A stretch of DNA of 64,000 bases from NCBI RefSeq assembly GCF_000685965.1, contig NZ_JMLE01000016.1, positions 43,240-107,239 on the forward strand, in the 5' to 3' direction. Source of the stretch: Arthrobacter sp. UNC362MFTsu5.1 (GTDB lineage: Bacteria; Actinomycetota; Actinomycetes; Actinomycetales; Micrococcaceae). Position numbers and translations under genes: made by a program. Under the pieces are notes generated by a model. That model worked only from the letters and a program-made list of their open reading frames with translations, did not search any database and was not told where the DNA came from. Positions 9,534-18,625 of this stretch are shown here, piece by piece (the stretch's first letter is position 1; each line of letters starts with the position of its first letter).

Positions 9534-9559
9534 GGTCGGGACCCTTGGTCGGGACCCTA
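9534..9559. repeat. 13-bp tandem duplication between ddl and a convergent gene
   Basis: GGTCGGGACCCT occurs twice with a 13-nt period (9534-9545, 9547-9558) at the end of the minus-strand DUF3515 gene. The unit is itself nearly palindromic. An 8-bp CCGGCCGG pair just upstream (9502-9509, 9529-9536) could form a loose hairpin between the two convergent genes. Confidence 0.5.
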
Positions 9560-10060
9560 TTGCCCGGTGGGCAGGTTTTGCAGCTCTTCCTGGCCCACGC
9601 AGTTCCTCGTGGCCTTGATCTTCCCGGCAGCGGCCGAGAGTTCCGCCAGCACGGTCGCGGAACTGATCTGGTCGGGGTCCATGAGGATTTCCGTGGCCGG
9701 TTCGCGGCCGAAGGTCGTCAGCGTCCACACGGGGTCGCCTTCCTTGATGACCCAGTCGATGCCGTTGACGCTGACGCAGCGGTCGGTGGTGGGGCCGGGA
9801 ACATTGACCCCGCAGCGGAGGATGACCTTGGACGGATCGCCCCACGCGGCGGTTGCCTGGCTGTTGGTCTTCCGCAGCCCCGCATCCCCCATGCTGTCCG
9901 GCAGGGCCACCATCATGGGGGCGCAGGCCGGGTTGGCCGCATCCTTGGCCGGCGCCACATCCACCACCGGGGCGCATCCGCTGAGGGCCAGCACCACAGC
10001 CGCCGCCGTTGCGGGCAGGCGAAGCGAACGGAGGGAAGCCGGGGTGCGGAGCTGGTGCAT
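9557..10060 (-). CDS. DUF3515 family lipoprotein
   Basis: A 167-residue predicted lipoprotein. A signal peptide is followed by the lipobox LSGC with Cys29 as the likely lipidation site. The mature part contains three further cysteines and the WGDP and RCGV segments typical of the actinobacterial DUF3515 family, whose function is not known. It is convergent with ddl and divergent from thiL, with 101 nt to the thiL start. The product should be exported and tethered to the membrane. Confidence 0.85.
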   Translation of the reverse strand: MHQLRTPASLRSLRLPATAAAVVLALSGCAPVVDVAPAKDAANPACAPMMVALPDSMGDAGLRKTNSQATAAWGDPSKVILRCGVNVPGPTTDRCVSVNGIDWVIKEGDPVWTLTTFGREPATEILMDPDQISSATVLAELSAAAGKIKATRNCVGQEELQNLPTGQ

Positions 10061-10161
10061 GGTTTAAGCCTATCCCGGCCCGGGCGCCCGGCCGGACGGG
10101 CAGGAGAGGCCGGCGCCCGGCCCCGGAACCGGATGTCGGTCCCGGACTGTAGCGTAGTGGT

Positions 10162-11199
10162 GTGCCTGAATCTCACCTCACTGTCGCCGGACTTTCCGAA
10201 TCCGAACTCCTCGCCAGGATCTTCCCGCGCCTGAACAATCTGCACCCGAACGGCGGAGCAGCGGCCTCGGCGCTCCTGCTGGGACCGGGTGATGACGCCG
10301 CCATCGTGGCAGCCCCGGACGGCCGGACCGTGGTCAGCATTGACACCCAGGTCCAGGACCAGGATTTCCGGCTGGTGTGGCGCAACGGATACCGGACCAC
10401 GGGCTTCGACGTCGGCTGGAAGGCTGCAGCGCAAAACCTCAGCGACATCAACGCCATGGGCGCGCGGTCCACGGCCATGGTGGTGAGCCTGACCCTGCCG
10501 CCCGAGACGCCCGTTTCCTGGGTCGAGGATTTTGCCGACGGGCTTTCCCATGCCATCCACGACCTCGGCGCCGACGGATGTTCGGTGGCCGGCGGCGACC
10601 TCGGCCGTGGCCGCGAACTCGCGGTCACGGTGGCCATCCTGGGCACCCTGGCCGGGCAGCAGCCTGTTCTGCGTTCGGGCGCCCGCCCGGGCCATACCGT
10701 CGCCCTGGCCGGAACGGTGGGGCATGCGGCGGCCGGGCTTGCCCTGCTTGAATCCGGGCCGGCCGTTGACCTGCTGTCTCCGGCGCTGCGAACCATTATG
10801 GACAGGCAATGCCGGCCGCTGCCGCCGCTGGCAGCCGGGCCGGCTGCCCTGGCTTCGGGTGCCTCGTCCATGATGGACATTTCCGACGGACTGGTCCGCG
10901 ACGGCCACCGCCTGGCCGCCGCCAGCGGTATCGTCCTGAACCTCGATCCGGCGGCACTGAAGCTGCTCACGGAACCATTAGCCGCCGCCGCGGACGCGGT
11001 GGACGCCGACCCCATGGCCTGGGTGCTGGGCGGCGGGGAAGACCATGGGCTCCTTGCCACATTCCCGGCGGACGTACAGCTGCCTCCGGGTTTCGCTGCG
11101 ATAGGCTCAGTAGAAGCCCTTGCACCAACGGAAAGCACTGGCGTGAAGATAGCGGGCCGGCCCGCGGACACTGTGGGATGGGATCACTTTGCAGACTAA
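10162..11199 (+). CDS. thiL: Thiamine-monophosphate kinase
   Basis: Phosphorylates thiamine monophosphate to the active cofactor thiamine diphosphate. The 345-residue protein of the AIR-synthase-like fold has metal and ATP-binding motifs GPGDDAAIV near the N-terminus, SDINAMGA, and AGGDLGRG. It starts with GTG. The DAK2 gene begins inside its 3' end (11-nt overlap). thiC, also needed for thiamine, is 31 kb away under a TPP riboswitch; no such element is visible here. Confidence 0.93.
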   Translation: MPESHLTVAGLSESELLARIFPRLNNLHPNGGAAASALLLGPGDDAAIVAAPDGRTVVSIDTQVQDQDFRLVWRNGYRTTGFDVGWKAAAQNLSDINAMGARSTAMVVSLTLPPETPVSWVEDFADGLSHAIHDLGADGCSVAGGDLGRGRELAVTVAILGTLAGQQPVLRSGARPGHTVALAGTVGHAAAGLALLESGPAVDLLSPALRTIMDRQCRPLPPLAAGPAALASGASSMMDISDGLVRDGHRLAAASGIVLNLDPAALKLLTEPLAAAADAVDADPMAWVLGGGEDHGLLATFPADVQLPPGFAAIGSVEALAPTESTGVKIAGRPADTVGWDHFAD

Positions 11200-12211
11200 G
11201 ATTGCCGCCAACGCGCAAGCGATGAAGCGGTGGTTGGGCAAGGCCGAAACAGCGCTCGGGAACCACAGCGACCGCCTCAACGCCATCAACATTTTTCCCG
11301 TGGCCGACGGCGACACCGGCACCAACCTCTACCTGACGGTCCGTGCCGCTGCGCAGGCGGTCAACGGCGCCGCCATATCGCCCGATCCCGAACTTTCGCA
11401 GCAGCCCGGGAGGACCCCGGGCCAGCAGGACGTCGGGGCCGTGCTTGCGCGGGCAGGCCAGGCCGCCATGGAACAGGCTCGCGGCAATTCGGGAACCCTG
11501 TTTTCGGTGTTCCTGTGCGCCGCCGCTGAGCCTTTGGCCGGCCATGCCCGCCTGAGCTCGCCGCTGCTGGCAGCGGCCCTCAACCGCGCCCAGATCAGGG
11601 CCTGGTCCGCCTTGAGCGATCCCGTTCCCGGGACCATGCTCTCGGTCATGGAGGCGGCCGCGCGCGCTGCCGCCGGAGTGGATGCCGACCAGAACGGCGA
11701 TGACAGCAACCACGCCCTGGGCCTTGCCCTCGATGCGGCGGTTGAGGCGGCCCTCGAAGCGGTCGTCAGGACCGAGGACCAGTTGGCGGCCCTGCACGAG
11801 GCCCATGTCGTGGACGCCGGCGGGGTCGGAATGCTCCTCATCCTCGACTGCCTGCGTTCATCGGTGCTCGGCGAGGAACTTCAAAGCGACATGCTGGACG
11901 GCCTCCACGGCTATGACGTCCAGGATCCGCACATCCATGCGGACATGCCCGACGACGACGGCGTGGAAGTCATGTGCACCATCAGCCTTTCGCCGTTGGA
12001 CGCCGCCACACTGCGCCAGCGGCTGGATGAAATGGGTGATTCGGTGATCATGAGCCAGGTGGGCGGTGCCACTGACGCTGACGGGAAATACCGCTGGCGG
12101 GTGCACGTGCACGTCCCGGCCCCTGAACCGGCCGTGGCACTGATCGGATCCCTCGGCGAACCCACGGACATCTCTGTCAGCCAGCTCGCCCTGCCGCGGG
12201 ACCCCGACTGA
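11189..12211 (+). CDS. DAK2-domain protein
   Basis: A 340-residue protein with an N-terminal DAK2 (dihydroxyacetone kinase L-type) nucleotide-binding domain, marked by the metal-binding FPVADGDTGTNLYLT near residues 34-48 and GNSGT further on. Related longer proteins (FakA type, about 550 residues) phosphorylate fatty acids held by DegV-family proteins. This one is shorter, with only about 100 residues after DAK2, so the activity is uncertain. It starts with TTG inside thiL, and recG follows 1 nt after its stop, implying coupled translation. Confidence 0.8.
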   Translation: MQTKIAANAQAMKRWLGKAETALGNHSDRLNAINIFPVADGDTGTNLYLTVRAAAQAVNGAAISPDPELSQQPGRTPGQQDVGAVLARAGQAAMEQARGNSGTLFSVFLCAAAEPLAGHARLSSPLLAAALNRAQIRAWSALSDPVPGTMLSVMEAAARAAAGVDADQNGDDSNHALGLALDAAVEAALEAVVRTEDQLAALHEAHVVDAGGVGMLLILDCLRSSVLGEELQSDMLDGLHGYDVQDPHIHADMPDDDGVEVMCTISLSPLDAATLRQRLDEMGDSVIMSQVGGATDADGKYRWRVHVHVPAPEPAVALIGSLGEPTDISVSQLALPRDPD

Positions 12212-12212
12212 G

Positions 12213-14426
12213 ATGAACGCTGAGCTGGAACTGGGCCTGGAACGCCGTATCGGCAAACGTTCCGCGGCCGTCATTGAGAAACACCTCGGTATCACCACCG
12301 TCGGCGGCCTGCTCAACTACTTTCCGCGCCGCTACCTCAACCGCGGCGAGCTGACGCCCATCAGCGAGGTCCCGCTGGACGAAGAGGTCACCCTGATCGC
12401 GCGCGTCGTGTCCAGCAGCACCCGGGCCATGCGGGCGCGCCGCGGCACCCTGACCGACGTTGTGATCACGGATGACGACGGCACCCTGAAGGTGAGCTTC
12501 TTCAACGGTTACCGCGCCAAAGCGGAGCTGCTCCCGGGCCGGCGGGCCCTGTTCTCGGGGAAAGTCACCCGGTACGCCGGCAACCTGAGCCTCACGAACC
12601 CTGACTTCCAGCTGCTCGACGAGGACCCTGACACTCCGGGCATGGATCCGGAGAAGCTCGCCGCCATGCCCATCCCGATCTATCCGGCAACGGCAAAACT
12701 CACGAGCTGGTCCATCCAGAAAGTGATCTCAACCCTTCTGGACACCGCCGACCTGGAACTCCTGGACGACCCCCTGCCGGGCGACGTCTCGGCGCGGGAA
12801 AAGTTCCTGCCGGCCGCCGAAGCCTACCGGCTCATCCACACGCCGGAGGTGCCGGGGGACTGGCAACGGGCCCGGGACCGCTTCCGGTACCAGGAAGCCC
12901 TCGTGCTGCAGTCCGCCCTGGCCCGGCGCCGCGCCCAGCTGGCGGCCGAAGAGGCCACGGCCCGGCGGCCGGTCGCAGTCGGAATCCTGACGGCGTTCGA
13001 CCGCCAGCTGCCGTTCACCCTCACCGCCGGCCAGTCCGCCGTCGGCAAGACCCTCGCGGAGGAGCTCTCGCAGGACAGCCCCATGAACCGGCTCCTCCAG
13101 GGCGAGGTGGGCTCGGGCAAGACCATCGTTGCCCTGCGCGCCATGCTCCAGGTGGTTGATGCCGGCGGGCAGGCCGCGCTGCTGGCGCCCACCGAAGTCC
13201 TGGCCGCGCAGCACTTCGAATCCATCCGCCGGACGCTCGGTCCGCTCTCCCGGGACGGACTCCTGGGCGGATCCGGGCCGGACGCCGTCCAGGTGACGCT
13301 GCTGACCGGATCGATGCCCGTTGCTGCCCGCAAGCAGGCCATGCTGGATGCGGCCTCTGGCACTGCCGGGATCGTGATCGGAACGCATGCGCTGCTGAGC
13401 GACAATGTCTCCTTCTACGACCTCGGGCTGATTGTCGTGGATGAACAGCACCGTTTCGGCGTGGAACAGCGCGACGCCCTCCGCGCGAAGGCCAGCAAAC
13501 CGCCCCACCTGCTGGTCATGACCGCCACGCCCATCCCGCGGACCGTGGCGATGACCGTGTTCGGCGACCTGGAAACATCGGTGCTGGACGAACTCCCGGC
13601 GGGCCGTGCCCCCATCTCCACGCACGTGGTGGGACTCGCCGAAAATCCCGGCTGGGCCGGGCGCATCTGGTCCCGTTCCCGGGAAGAGATCGACGCCGGC
13701 CACCAGGTCTACGTGGTGTGTCCCAAGATCGGCGAGGACGACGACGGCGACTTCAGCCCCGGGGAAGCGGAACCGACAGCCGCGGACCTGGAAGGGGACG
13801 GACCTGCCCGCGAGCTCGCGTCCGTTACCGCCGTCGTCGAACACCTCCAGGATGAACCTGCGCTGGCCGGCGTTTCACTGGCGCCGCTCCACGGCAGGCA
13901 GGATCCGGCCCTGAAGTCCGCAACCATGGCGTCCTTCACCGCGAATGAAACCAAACTGCTGGTGTCCACCACGGTGATCGAGGTGGGTGTTGACGTCCAC
14001 AACGCCACGCTGATGGTGATCCTGGACGCGGACAGATTCGGCATATCCCAGCTGCACCAGCTTCGCGGACGGGTGGGCCGCGGCGGACTGCCCGGCACCT
14101 GCCTCCTGGTGACCACCCTGGAACCCGGACACCCCAGCCGACGCCGGCTGGATGCCGTGGCAGCCACCACCGATGGCTTCGAACTGTCGCAGGAGGACTT
14201 GAAGCTGCGCCGCGAAGGGGACATCCTCGGGGCTTCGCAGTCAGGCGGACGCTCCGCACTGAAACTGCTCCGCGTGCTGGAACATGAGGACGTCATTGCG
14301 AAGGCACGCCAGGACGCGCAGCAGATCGTGGCCGCGGATCCGGCCCTGGCGGGCCATTCCGCACTGGCGGAGGCAATCGAAGAGTATTTGAACCCCGAAA
14401 AGGAGGCGTTCCTTGAGCGTGGCTAG
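12213..14426 (+). CDS. recG: ATP-dependent DNA helicase RecG
   Basis: Branch-migrating helicase that remodels stalled forks and Holliday junctions. The 737-residue protein has an N-terminal OB-fold wedge (about residues 50-150), Walker A GEVGSGKT near residue 300, the DExx-box motif VVDEQHRFG, motif III TATPIPRT, and C-terminal motifs VSTTVIEVGVDV and QLRGRVGRGG. The length is close to typical RecG. Between motifs III and IV is an acidic stretch (EDDDGDFSPGEAEP) that looks like an insertion. The gene follows the DAK2 gene and precedes rsmD. Confidence 0.96.
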   Translation: MNAELELGLERRIGKRSAAVIEKHLGITTVGGLLNYFPRRYLNRGELTPISEVPLDEEVTLIARVVSSSTRAMRARRGTLTDVVITDDDGTLKVSFFNGYRAKAELLPGRRALFSGKVTRYAGNLSLTNPDFQLLDEDPDTPGMDPEKLAAMPIPIYPATAKLTSWSIQKVISTLLDTADLELLDDPLPGDVSAREKFLPAAEAYRLIHTPEVPGDWQRARDRFRYQEALVLQSALARRRAQLAAEEATARRPVAVGILTAFDRQLPFTLTAGQSAVGKTLAEELSQDSPMNRLLQGEVGSGKTIVALRAMLQVVDAGGQAALLAPTEVLAAQHFESIRRTLGPLSRDGLLGGSGPDAVQVTLLTGSMPVAARKQAMLDAASGTAGIVIGTHALLSDNVSFYDLGLIVVDEQHRFGVEQRDALRAKASKPPHLLVMTATPIPRTVAMTVFGDLETSVLDELPAGRAPISTHVVGLAENPGWAGRIWSRSREEIDAGHQVYVVCPKIGEDDDGDFSPGEAEPTAADLEGDGPARELASVTAVVEHLQDEPALAGVSLAPLHGRQDPALKSATMASFTANETKLLVSTTVIEVGVDVHNATLMVILDADRFGISQLHQLRGRVGRGGLPGTCLLVTTLEPGHPSRRRLDAVAATTDGFELSQEDLKLRREGDILGASQSGGRSALKLLRVLEHEDVIAKARQDAQQIVAADPALAGHSALAEAIEEYLNPEKEAFLERG

Positions 14427-14465
14427 GAGCGGACGCACAGCTTCAGGCGGCATGGGGGTACGCGC

Positions 14466-15044
14466 ATGAGCCGTATCATTGCGGGTGCCGGCGGTGGAAT
14501 GACGCTGGCCAGCGTGCCCGGGTCCATGACCCGTCCCACCACGGACCGGGTCAAGGAAGCACTGTTCTCACGGCTTGAGGCCTTCAATGTGGTGGCAGGT
14601 GCCCGCGTTCTCGACCTCTATGCGGGCTCCGGGGCGCTGGGCGTGGAAAGCGCCAGCCGCGGGGCGGAAACGGTTGACCTCGTGGAGTTCGAGGGCAAGG
14701 CCAGCGAGGCCTGCCAGCGCAACGCTGACCTAATTAACGGGTCCGTGGGCCGCAAGGCGGTGTCGGTCCACCGGTCCCGGGTGGAGTCCTTCCTGGGACG
14801 GACCGTGCCGGGAACCCTGTGGGACCTTGTGTTCCTGGACCCGCCGTATCCGCTGGATGAGCCCGCCATGGCCGCTGTGCTGGAGGAGCTGTCACCCTAC
14901 CTGGCGGAGGGCGCCGTCGTTGTCGTGGAGCGCTCGTCCCGCAGCCCGGAACCGGCGTGGCCGGCGTCGCTGGAACGGTTCGCGGAGAAGAAATACGGCG
15001 AGACCAAGCTGTGGTTTGCCGAACCCGTGGGCGGCGGCAGCTGA
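14466..15044 (+). CDS. rsmD: 16S rRNA (guanine-966-N2)-methyltransferase
   Basis: Methylates G966 of 16S rRNA in the small ribosomal subunit. The 192-residue Rossmann methyltransferase has the SAM-binding motif LDLYAGSGALGVES and the catalytic N6/N2 motif FLDPPYP. The N-terminal R-P-T-T-D-R-V-K-E-A segment is diagnostic of RsmD. It is usually directly upstream of coaD in actinobacteria; here three minus-strand genes separate the two. Confidence 0.94.
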   Translation: MSRIIAGAGGGMTLASVPGSMTRPTTDRVKEALFSRLEAFNVVAGARVLDLYAGSGALGVESASRGAETVDLVEFEGKASEACQRNADLINGSVGRKAVSVHRSRVESFLGRTVPGTLWDLVFLDPPYPLDEPAMAAVLEELSPYLAEGAVVVVERSSRSPEPAWPASLERFAEKKYGETKLWFAEPVGGGS

Positions 15045-15060
15045 CTAGGATGGCGCCTGA

Positions 15061-15846
15061 TTAGCCAGAGAGCCCGTCGAGGTCCACGCCGGCCAGCACC
15101 GTCCCTGGGTGCGGGCCGCGGGCCGTCAGCTCTTCGGTCCATCCCGCCGGCCACGGACCCCGCGTGCCGATGAGGATGATGTTGCCGGGATGCCGCCCGG
15201 CGAACATGCCGGACTCAGCGAACGCGGCCACCCCGTCCATGACCTGCCGCAGCGCTGCCACCTGGCTCCGGACCAGCGTCAGCCCGGGTTCGTCACCCAC
15301 GTTGACGATCAGCACGCCATCCGGCGTCAGCCGGGCAGCCGCTTCCGTGTAGAACCCGGCGCAGGCAATGTGCGCCGGCGCTTCCGGTCCGGAGAAGATA
15401 TCCAGGATCACGACGTCGAACCGCAGCCCCGCCGGGAGCTCCGCCAGTGCGTCCCGGGCGTCGCCGATCAGCGTGTGCAGCACCGTTCCGGCCGGCATCG
15501 GCAACTGCTGCAGGACGAAGTCCAGCAGCTCCCGCTCAAGCTCCACGGCGTACTGCAGGGACCCCGGCCGGGTCGCCTGGATGTAGCGGGCCAGTGTCAG
15601 TGCCCCGGCCCCGAGGTGCAGGGCGCTGACAGGCTCACCGGCAGGGGCTGCCAGGTCCACAACGTGTCCGATCCGGCGAAGGTACTCGTAGAATATTTCT
15701 CCCGGCTCGGCAAGATTCACGTGTGACTGCTCCGCACCGCCGATGCTCAGCACGAAGGATCCCTCCGTAAAGGCGTCCGGTTCGATGGTCGCGTGCTGGC
15801 CGGTGGTCCGGAGGAAGCGTGACCCCGCCGCGGGCCGCGGAGGCAT
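15061..15846 (-). CDS. Spermidine-synthase-like methyltransferase-fold protein
   Basis: A 261-residue protein with the spermidine synthase/Rossmann fold. The nucleotide motif is LHLGAGALTLARY, an acidic residue follows in AVELER, and VVILDIFSG occupies the position of the catalytic loop. Many actinobacterial members of this family have lost polyamine synthase residues and are annotated only as fused or spermidine-synthase-like, so the substrate is unknown. It lies 2 nt downstream of the aminotransferase gene and probably shares its transcript with the SDR gene. Confidence 0.75.
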   Translation of the reverse strand: MPPRPAAGSRFLRTTGQHATIEPDAFTEGSFVLSIGGAEQSHVNLAEPGEIFYEYLRRIGHVVDLAAPAGEPVSALHLGAGALTLARYIQATRPGSLQYAVELERELLDFVLQQLPMPAGTVLHTLIGDARDALAELPAGLRFDVVILDIFSGPEAPAHIACAGFYTEAAARLTPDGVLIVNVGDEPGLTLVRSQVAALRQVMDGVAAFAESGMFAGRHPGNIILIGTRGPWPAGWTEELTARGPHPGTVLAGVDLDGLSG

Positions 15847-15848
15847 CG

Positions 15849-17057
15849 TCAGAGCCTGTCGCGGAGCGTAGCGAGCCTCGATGCGGCTTCTTCAAGGACC
15901 TCGGTCTTTTTACAGAAGGCAAAACGGAGCAGGCTGCGGCTCCGTTCGGCGCCCGCAGGGTGGCAGAAGACGGGTACCGGGATTGCGGCGACCCCCACCA
16001 GGTCCGGAAGCCTCCGGGCCAGGTCGACGGAATCGGAGATCCCCAGGGGAGCTGTGTCCACATTCACGAAATAGGTTCCCTGCGGCGTGAACACGTCCAG
16101 GCCGGCAGCCCTGAGCCCGTCGCTGAGGATGTCCCGCTTCCGCCTGAGGGTCTCGGAGATCCCGGTGTAGAAATCGTCCGGAAGGGCCAGCCCCACGGCG
16201 ATGGCGCCTTGGAACGGCGTGCCGGAGCTGTAGCTGAGGAACTGCTTCACCGTCCTGATGGCGGATACGAGGTGTTCGGGTCCGCTCAGCCAGCCGATCT
16301 TCCAGCCGGTGAAGGAGAATGTCTTGCCTGCCGAGGAGATGGTGATGGTCCGGCCGGCAGCCCCGGGCAGCGTTGCCACGGGGATGTGCTGCGCACCGAA
16401 GGTCAGGTGTTCGTAGACCTCATCGGTGATGATTACGGCATTGTGCCTGGCAGCAAGGTCGACGACGCGCTGCAGCACCTCACGCGGAAAAACGGCGCCG
16501 GTGGGGTTGTGCGGATTGTTGATGAGCACAACCTTGGTGCGGCTGCTGAAGGCTGCTTCCAGGGCGTCCATGTCCGGCATGAAATCCGGAGCCAGCAGGG
16601 GCGCCGTCACGTGCGTGGCTCCTGCCAGCCCGATCATGGCGCCGTAGGAGTCATAGAAGGGTTCGAAGGTGAGCACTTCGTCGCCGTGCTCCACGAGGGC
16701 CAGCAGCGAGGCGGCGATGGCTTCCGTGGCGCCGGTGGTGACGATGATTTCAGTTTCCGGGTCCGGGGACAGTCCATAGAACCGCTGCTGGTGTGCCGAA
16801 ATCGCCTCCCGGAGGGGAAGGATTCCCTTGCCCGGCGCGTACTGGTTGGCGCCCGAGTTGATCGCCGCCTGTGCGGCCGCCTTGATTTCCGCCGGGCCGT
16901 CCTCATCGGGGAAGCCCTGGCCAAGGTTGATTGCGCCGGTCCGGACCGCGAGGGTGGTCATTTCCTCGAAGATCGTGACACCGAGGCTGCCGTCGGCTGC
17001 CAGCAGGTTGGCTCCCGACGCTGCCCGCTGCCACGGTGCCGGAACTGTTGTGCTCAC
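15849..17057 (-). CDS. dapC: PLP-dependent aminotransferase, DapC-like
   Basis: A 402-residue fold-type I aminotransferase. Motifs include GQGFPDEDGP near the N-terminus, NNPHNPTGAV, ITDEVYEHL and the PLP lysine in SSAGKTFSFTGWKIGW. The pattern closely resembles mycobacterial DapC (N-succinyldiaminopimelate aminotransferase), but kynurenine/methionine aminotransferases of the same subgroup look alike, so lysine-pathway function is a likely call, not proven. The GTG at 17057 overlaps the TGA of the upstream SDR gene (GTGA) and gives the usual N-terminus; upstream in-frame codons lie inside that gene. Confidence 0.8.
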   Translation of the reverse strand: MSTTVPAPWQRAASGANLLAADGSLGVTIFEEMTTLAVRTGAINLGQGFPDEDGPAEIKAAAQAAINSGANQYAPGKGILPLREAISAHQQRFYGLSPDPETEIIVTTGATEAIAASLLALVEHGDEVLTFEPFYDSYGAMIGLAGATHVTAPLLAPDFMPDMDALEAAFSSRTKVVLINNPHNPTGAVFPREVLQRVVDLAARHNAVIITDEVYEHLTFGAQHIPVATLPGAAGRTITISSAGKTFSFTGWKIGWLSGPEHLVSAIRTVKQFLSYSSGTPFQGAIAVGLALPDDFYTGISETLRRKRDILSDGLRAAGLDVFTPQGTYFVNVDTAPLGISDSVDLARRLPDLVGVAAIPVPVFCHPAGAERSRSLLRFAFCKKTEVLEEAASRLATLRDRL

Positions 17058-17929
17058 TGTTTGCCTGCCTGTCGGTTGGTGACGGAGTTCTCTGCCCGTC
17101 CGGTGAATTTTTCCATTCCCGTATAGATCCGGAAGATTCGTCCGCCGATGAAGTCCCATGCGCGGACCGGGAGAATCCCGCGAAGGACCTTGCCAAGATT
17201 GGCCGTCGCCGGAGCGATCAGGAGCGGGCGCCCCGCGGCCATCGCCCGCCATGCCCGCCGGACCGCGTCATCCGGCGTCATGAGCGGCGTGAGCAGCGGA
17301 CCCCGGGCGCCGGCGAACATTCCGGTGGAAATGTAGCTCGGGCAGAACGTTGTGACCCGGAGGTGCCGGTAGCCCTCCTGCTCCAGTTCGATCCGCAGCG
17401 AGTCGCTCCAGCCCACCACGGCCCACTTGGAAGCTGCATAAACGCTCATCCGCGGATTTGGGACTGTTCCGGCCGCAGAGGCGACATTCAAAATCCGGCG
17501 GGGACGCCCGGCGTCGGCCATCATGTCCGGCAGGAACGCAAGGGTGACGTACATCGGCGCCAGGGCGTTGACGTCCATGGTCAACGCGATGTCCGGGCCG
17601 GACCGGTGCTCCCAGAACAGGGCGCCGCGCACGATTCCCGCATTGTTCACCAGCAGCGTCAGGGGGCCTTCGGCCGCGCATTCCCGTGCGGCCGCCGCAA
17701 TGGCGTCACGTTCCGCAAGATCCACCTGCCGGGCCACGGCGCGGGCGCCGAGGTCCGTGACTTCGCGGGCAACGCCCTGCAGCCGGTCGCCGTCCACATC
17801 CCACAGGATCACGACAGCAGCGCCGTCGGCCGCGGCACGGAGGGCGTGCAGCCGGCCCATGCCCATGGCGGCTCCGGTGACAAGAACTACGCCCCCTGCA
17901 ACGGTGAAGGGAATGTTCGACTCGGGCAT
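17054..17929 (-). CDS. Short-chain dehydrogenase/reductase
   Basis: A 291-residue classical SDR. The NAD(P)-binding TGAAMGMG lies at residues 18-25, followed by NNAG and the catalytic Ser and YAASK. A C-terminal extension with basic and aromatic residues (ILPVRAWDFIGGRIF) resembles membrane-associated SDRs acting on lipids or long aliphatic substrates, but the substrate is unknown. It is divergent from coaD (43-nt gap) and translationally coupled to the aminotransferase. Confidence 0.85.
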   Translation of the reverse strand: MPESNIPFTVAGGVVLVTGAAMGMGRLHALRAAADGAAVVILWDVDGDRLQGVAREVTDLGARAVARQVDLAERDAIAAAARECAAEGPLTLLVNNAGIVRGALFWEHRSGPDIALTMDVNALAPMYVTLAFLPDMMADAGRPRRILNVASAAGTVPNPRMSVYAASKWAVVGWSDSLRIELEQEGYRHLRVTTFCPSYISTGMFAGARGPLLTPLMTPDDAVRRAWRAMAAGRPLLIAPATANLGKVLRGILPVRAWDFIGGRIFRIYTGMEKFTGRAENSVTNRQAGKQ

Positions 17930-17972
17930 CCAGTCATGTTATCCCGCTCCGTGTATGCGGTAGGTTCGGAAC

Positions 17973-18473
17973 ATGAGACGCGCCGTTTGCCCAGGCTCCT
18001 TCGACCCGATCCACAATGGCCACTTGGAAGTCATCGCAAGGGCCGCCGGCCTCTTTGACGAAGTGATTGTGGCGGTGTCCACCAACTACGCCAAGAAGTA
18101 CCGTTTCACCTTGGAGGAGCGGATCGACATGGCGCGCGAGACCCTTGCGTCGCTTCGCGGCATTGTGGTGGAGCCCGTGGGGGAGGGCCTGCTTGCGGAA
18201 TACTGCAAGCAGCGGGGGGTGTCCGCCATTGTGAAGGGCCTCCGGTCGTCCTCGGACTTTGACTACGAGCTGCCGATGGCCACCATGAACCGCCAGCTCA
18301 GCGGCGTGGAAACGGTCTTCCTTCCCACCGAGGGCCACTACTTGCACTTGTCATCAACGCTGATCAAGGAAGTCTTCAATCTGGGCGGAAGTGTGTCGGA
18401 CTATGTGCCGAGGTCGGTGCTGAAACGGCTGCTGGCGGGCGAGTCGTCTCCGGATCAGCCCCGCAGAGGGTAG
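17973..18473 (+). CDS. coaD: Phosphopantetheine adenylyltransferase
   Basis: Penultimate step of coenzyme A synthesis. The 166-residue nucleotidyltransferase-fold protein has the (H/T)xGH signature as GSFDPIHNGH and the C-terminal LSSTLIKEV motif that contacts ATP. The ATG start lies 43 nt from the divergent SDR gene, and its promoter must lie in this small gap. Length and motifs are typical. Confidence 0.96.
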   Translation: MRRAVCPGSFDPIHNGHLEVIARAAGLFDEVIVAVSTNYAKKYRFTLEERIDMARETLASLRGIVVEPVGEGLLAEYCKQRGVSAIVKGLRSSSDFDYELPMATMNRQLSGVETVFLPTEGHYLHLSSTLIKEVFNLGGSVSDYVPRSVLKRLLAGESSPDQPRRG

Positions 18474-18562
18474 GCTATATCGGTACGCAACGGCCCCGGC
18501 CGGATTCGCGGCCCATTCCTTAGTTTGTCCCGCGGTGCTGAACTGTGTGGCTTTCGCCCGGT

Positions 18563-18592
18563 TTGAGTCCATCCGGAAGATCAGGCTAAGAT
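18563..18592 (+). promoter_or_regulatory. Likely promoter of the DUF177-rpmF unit
   Basis: TTGAGT (18563-18568), an 18-nt spacer and TAAGAT (18587-18592) form a reasonable sigma-A promoter. The expected start near 18599 leaves a short leader with AGGAG at 18616-18620. Confidence 0.5.
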
Positions 18593-18625
18593 AGTACGTC
18601 GGTCATATGTTCAACAGGAGTTCTC

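Noticed and set aside
18541..18600. tRNA-like stretch with GTTTGAGTCC
   Set aside because: No acceptor or anticodon stems can be formed around it; it contains the promoter of the DUF177 gene instead.
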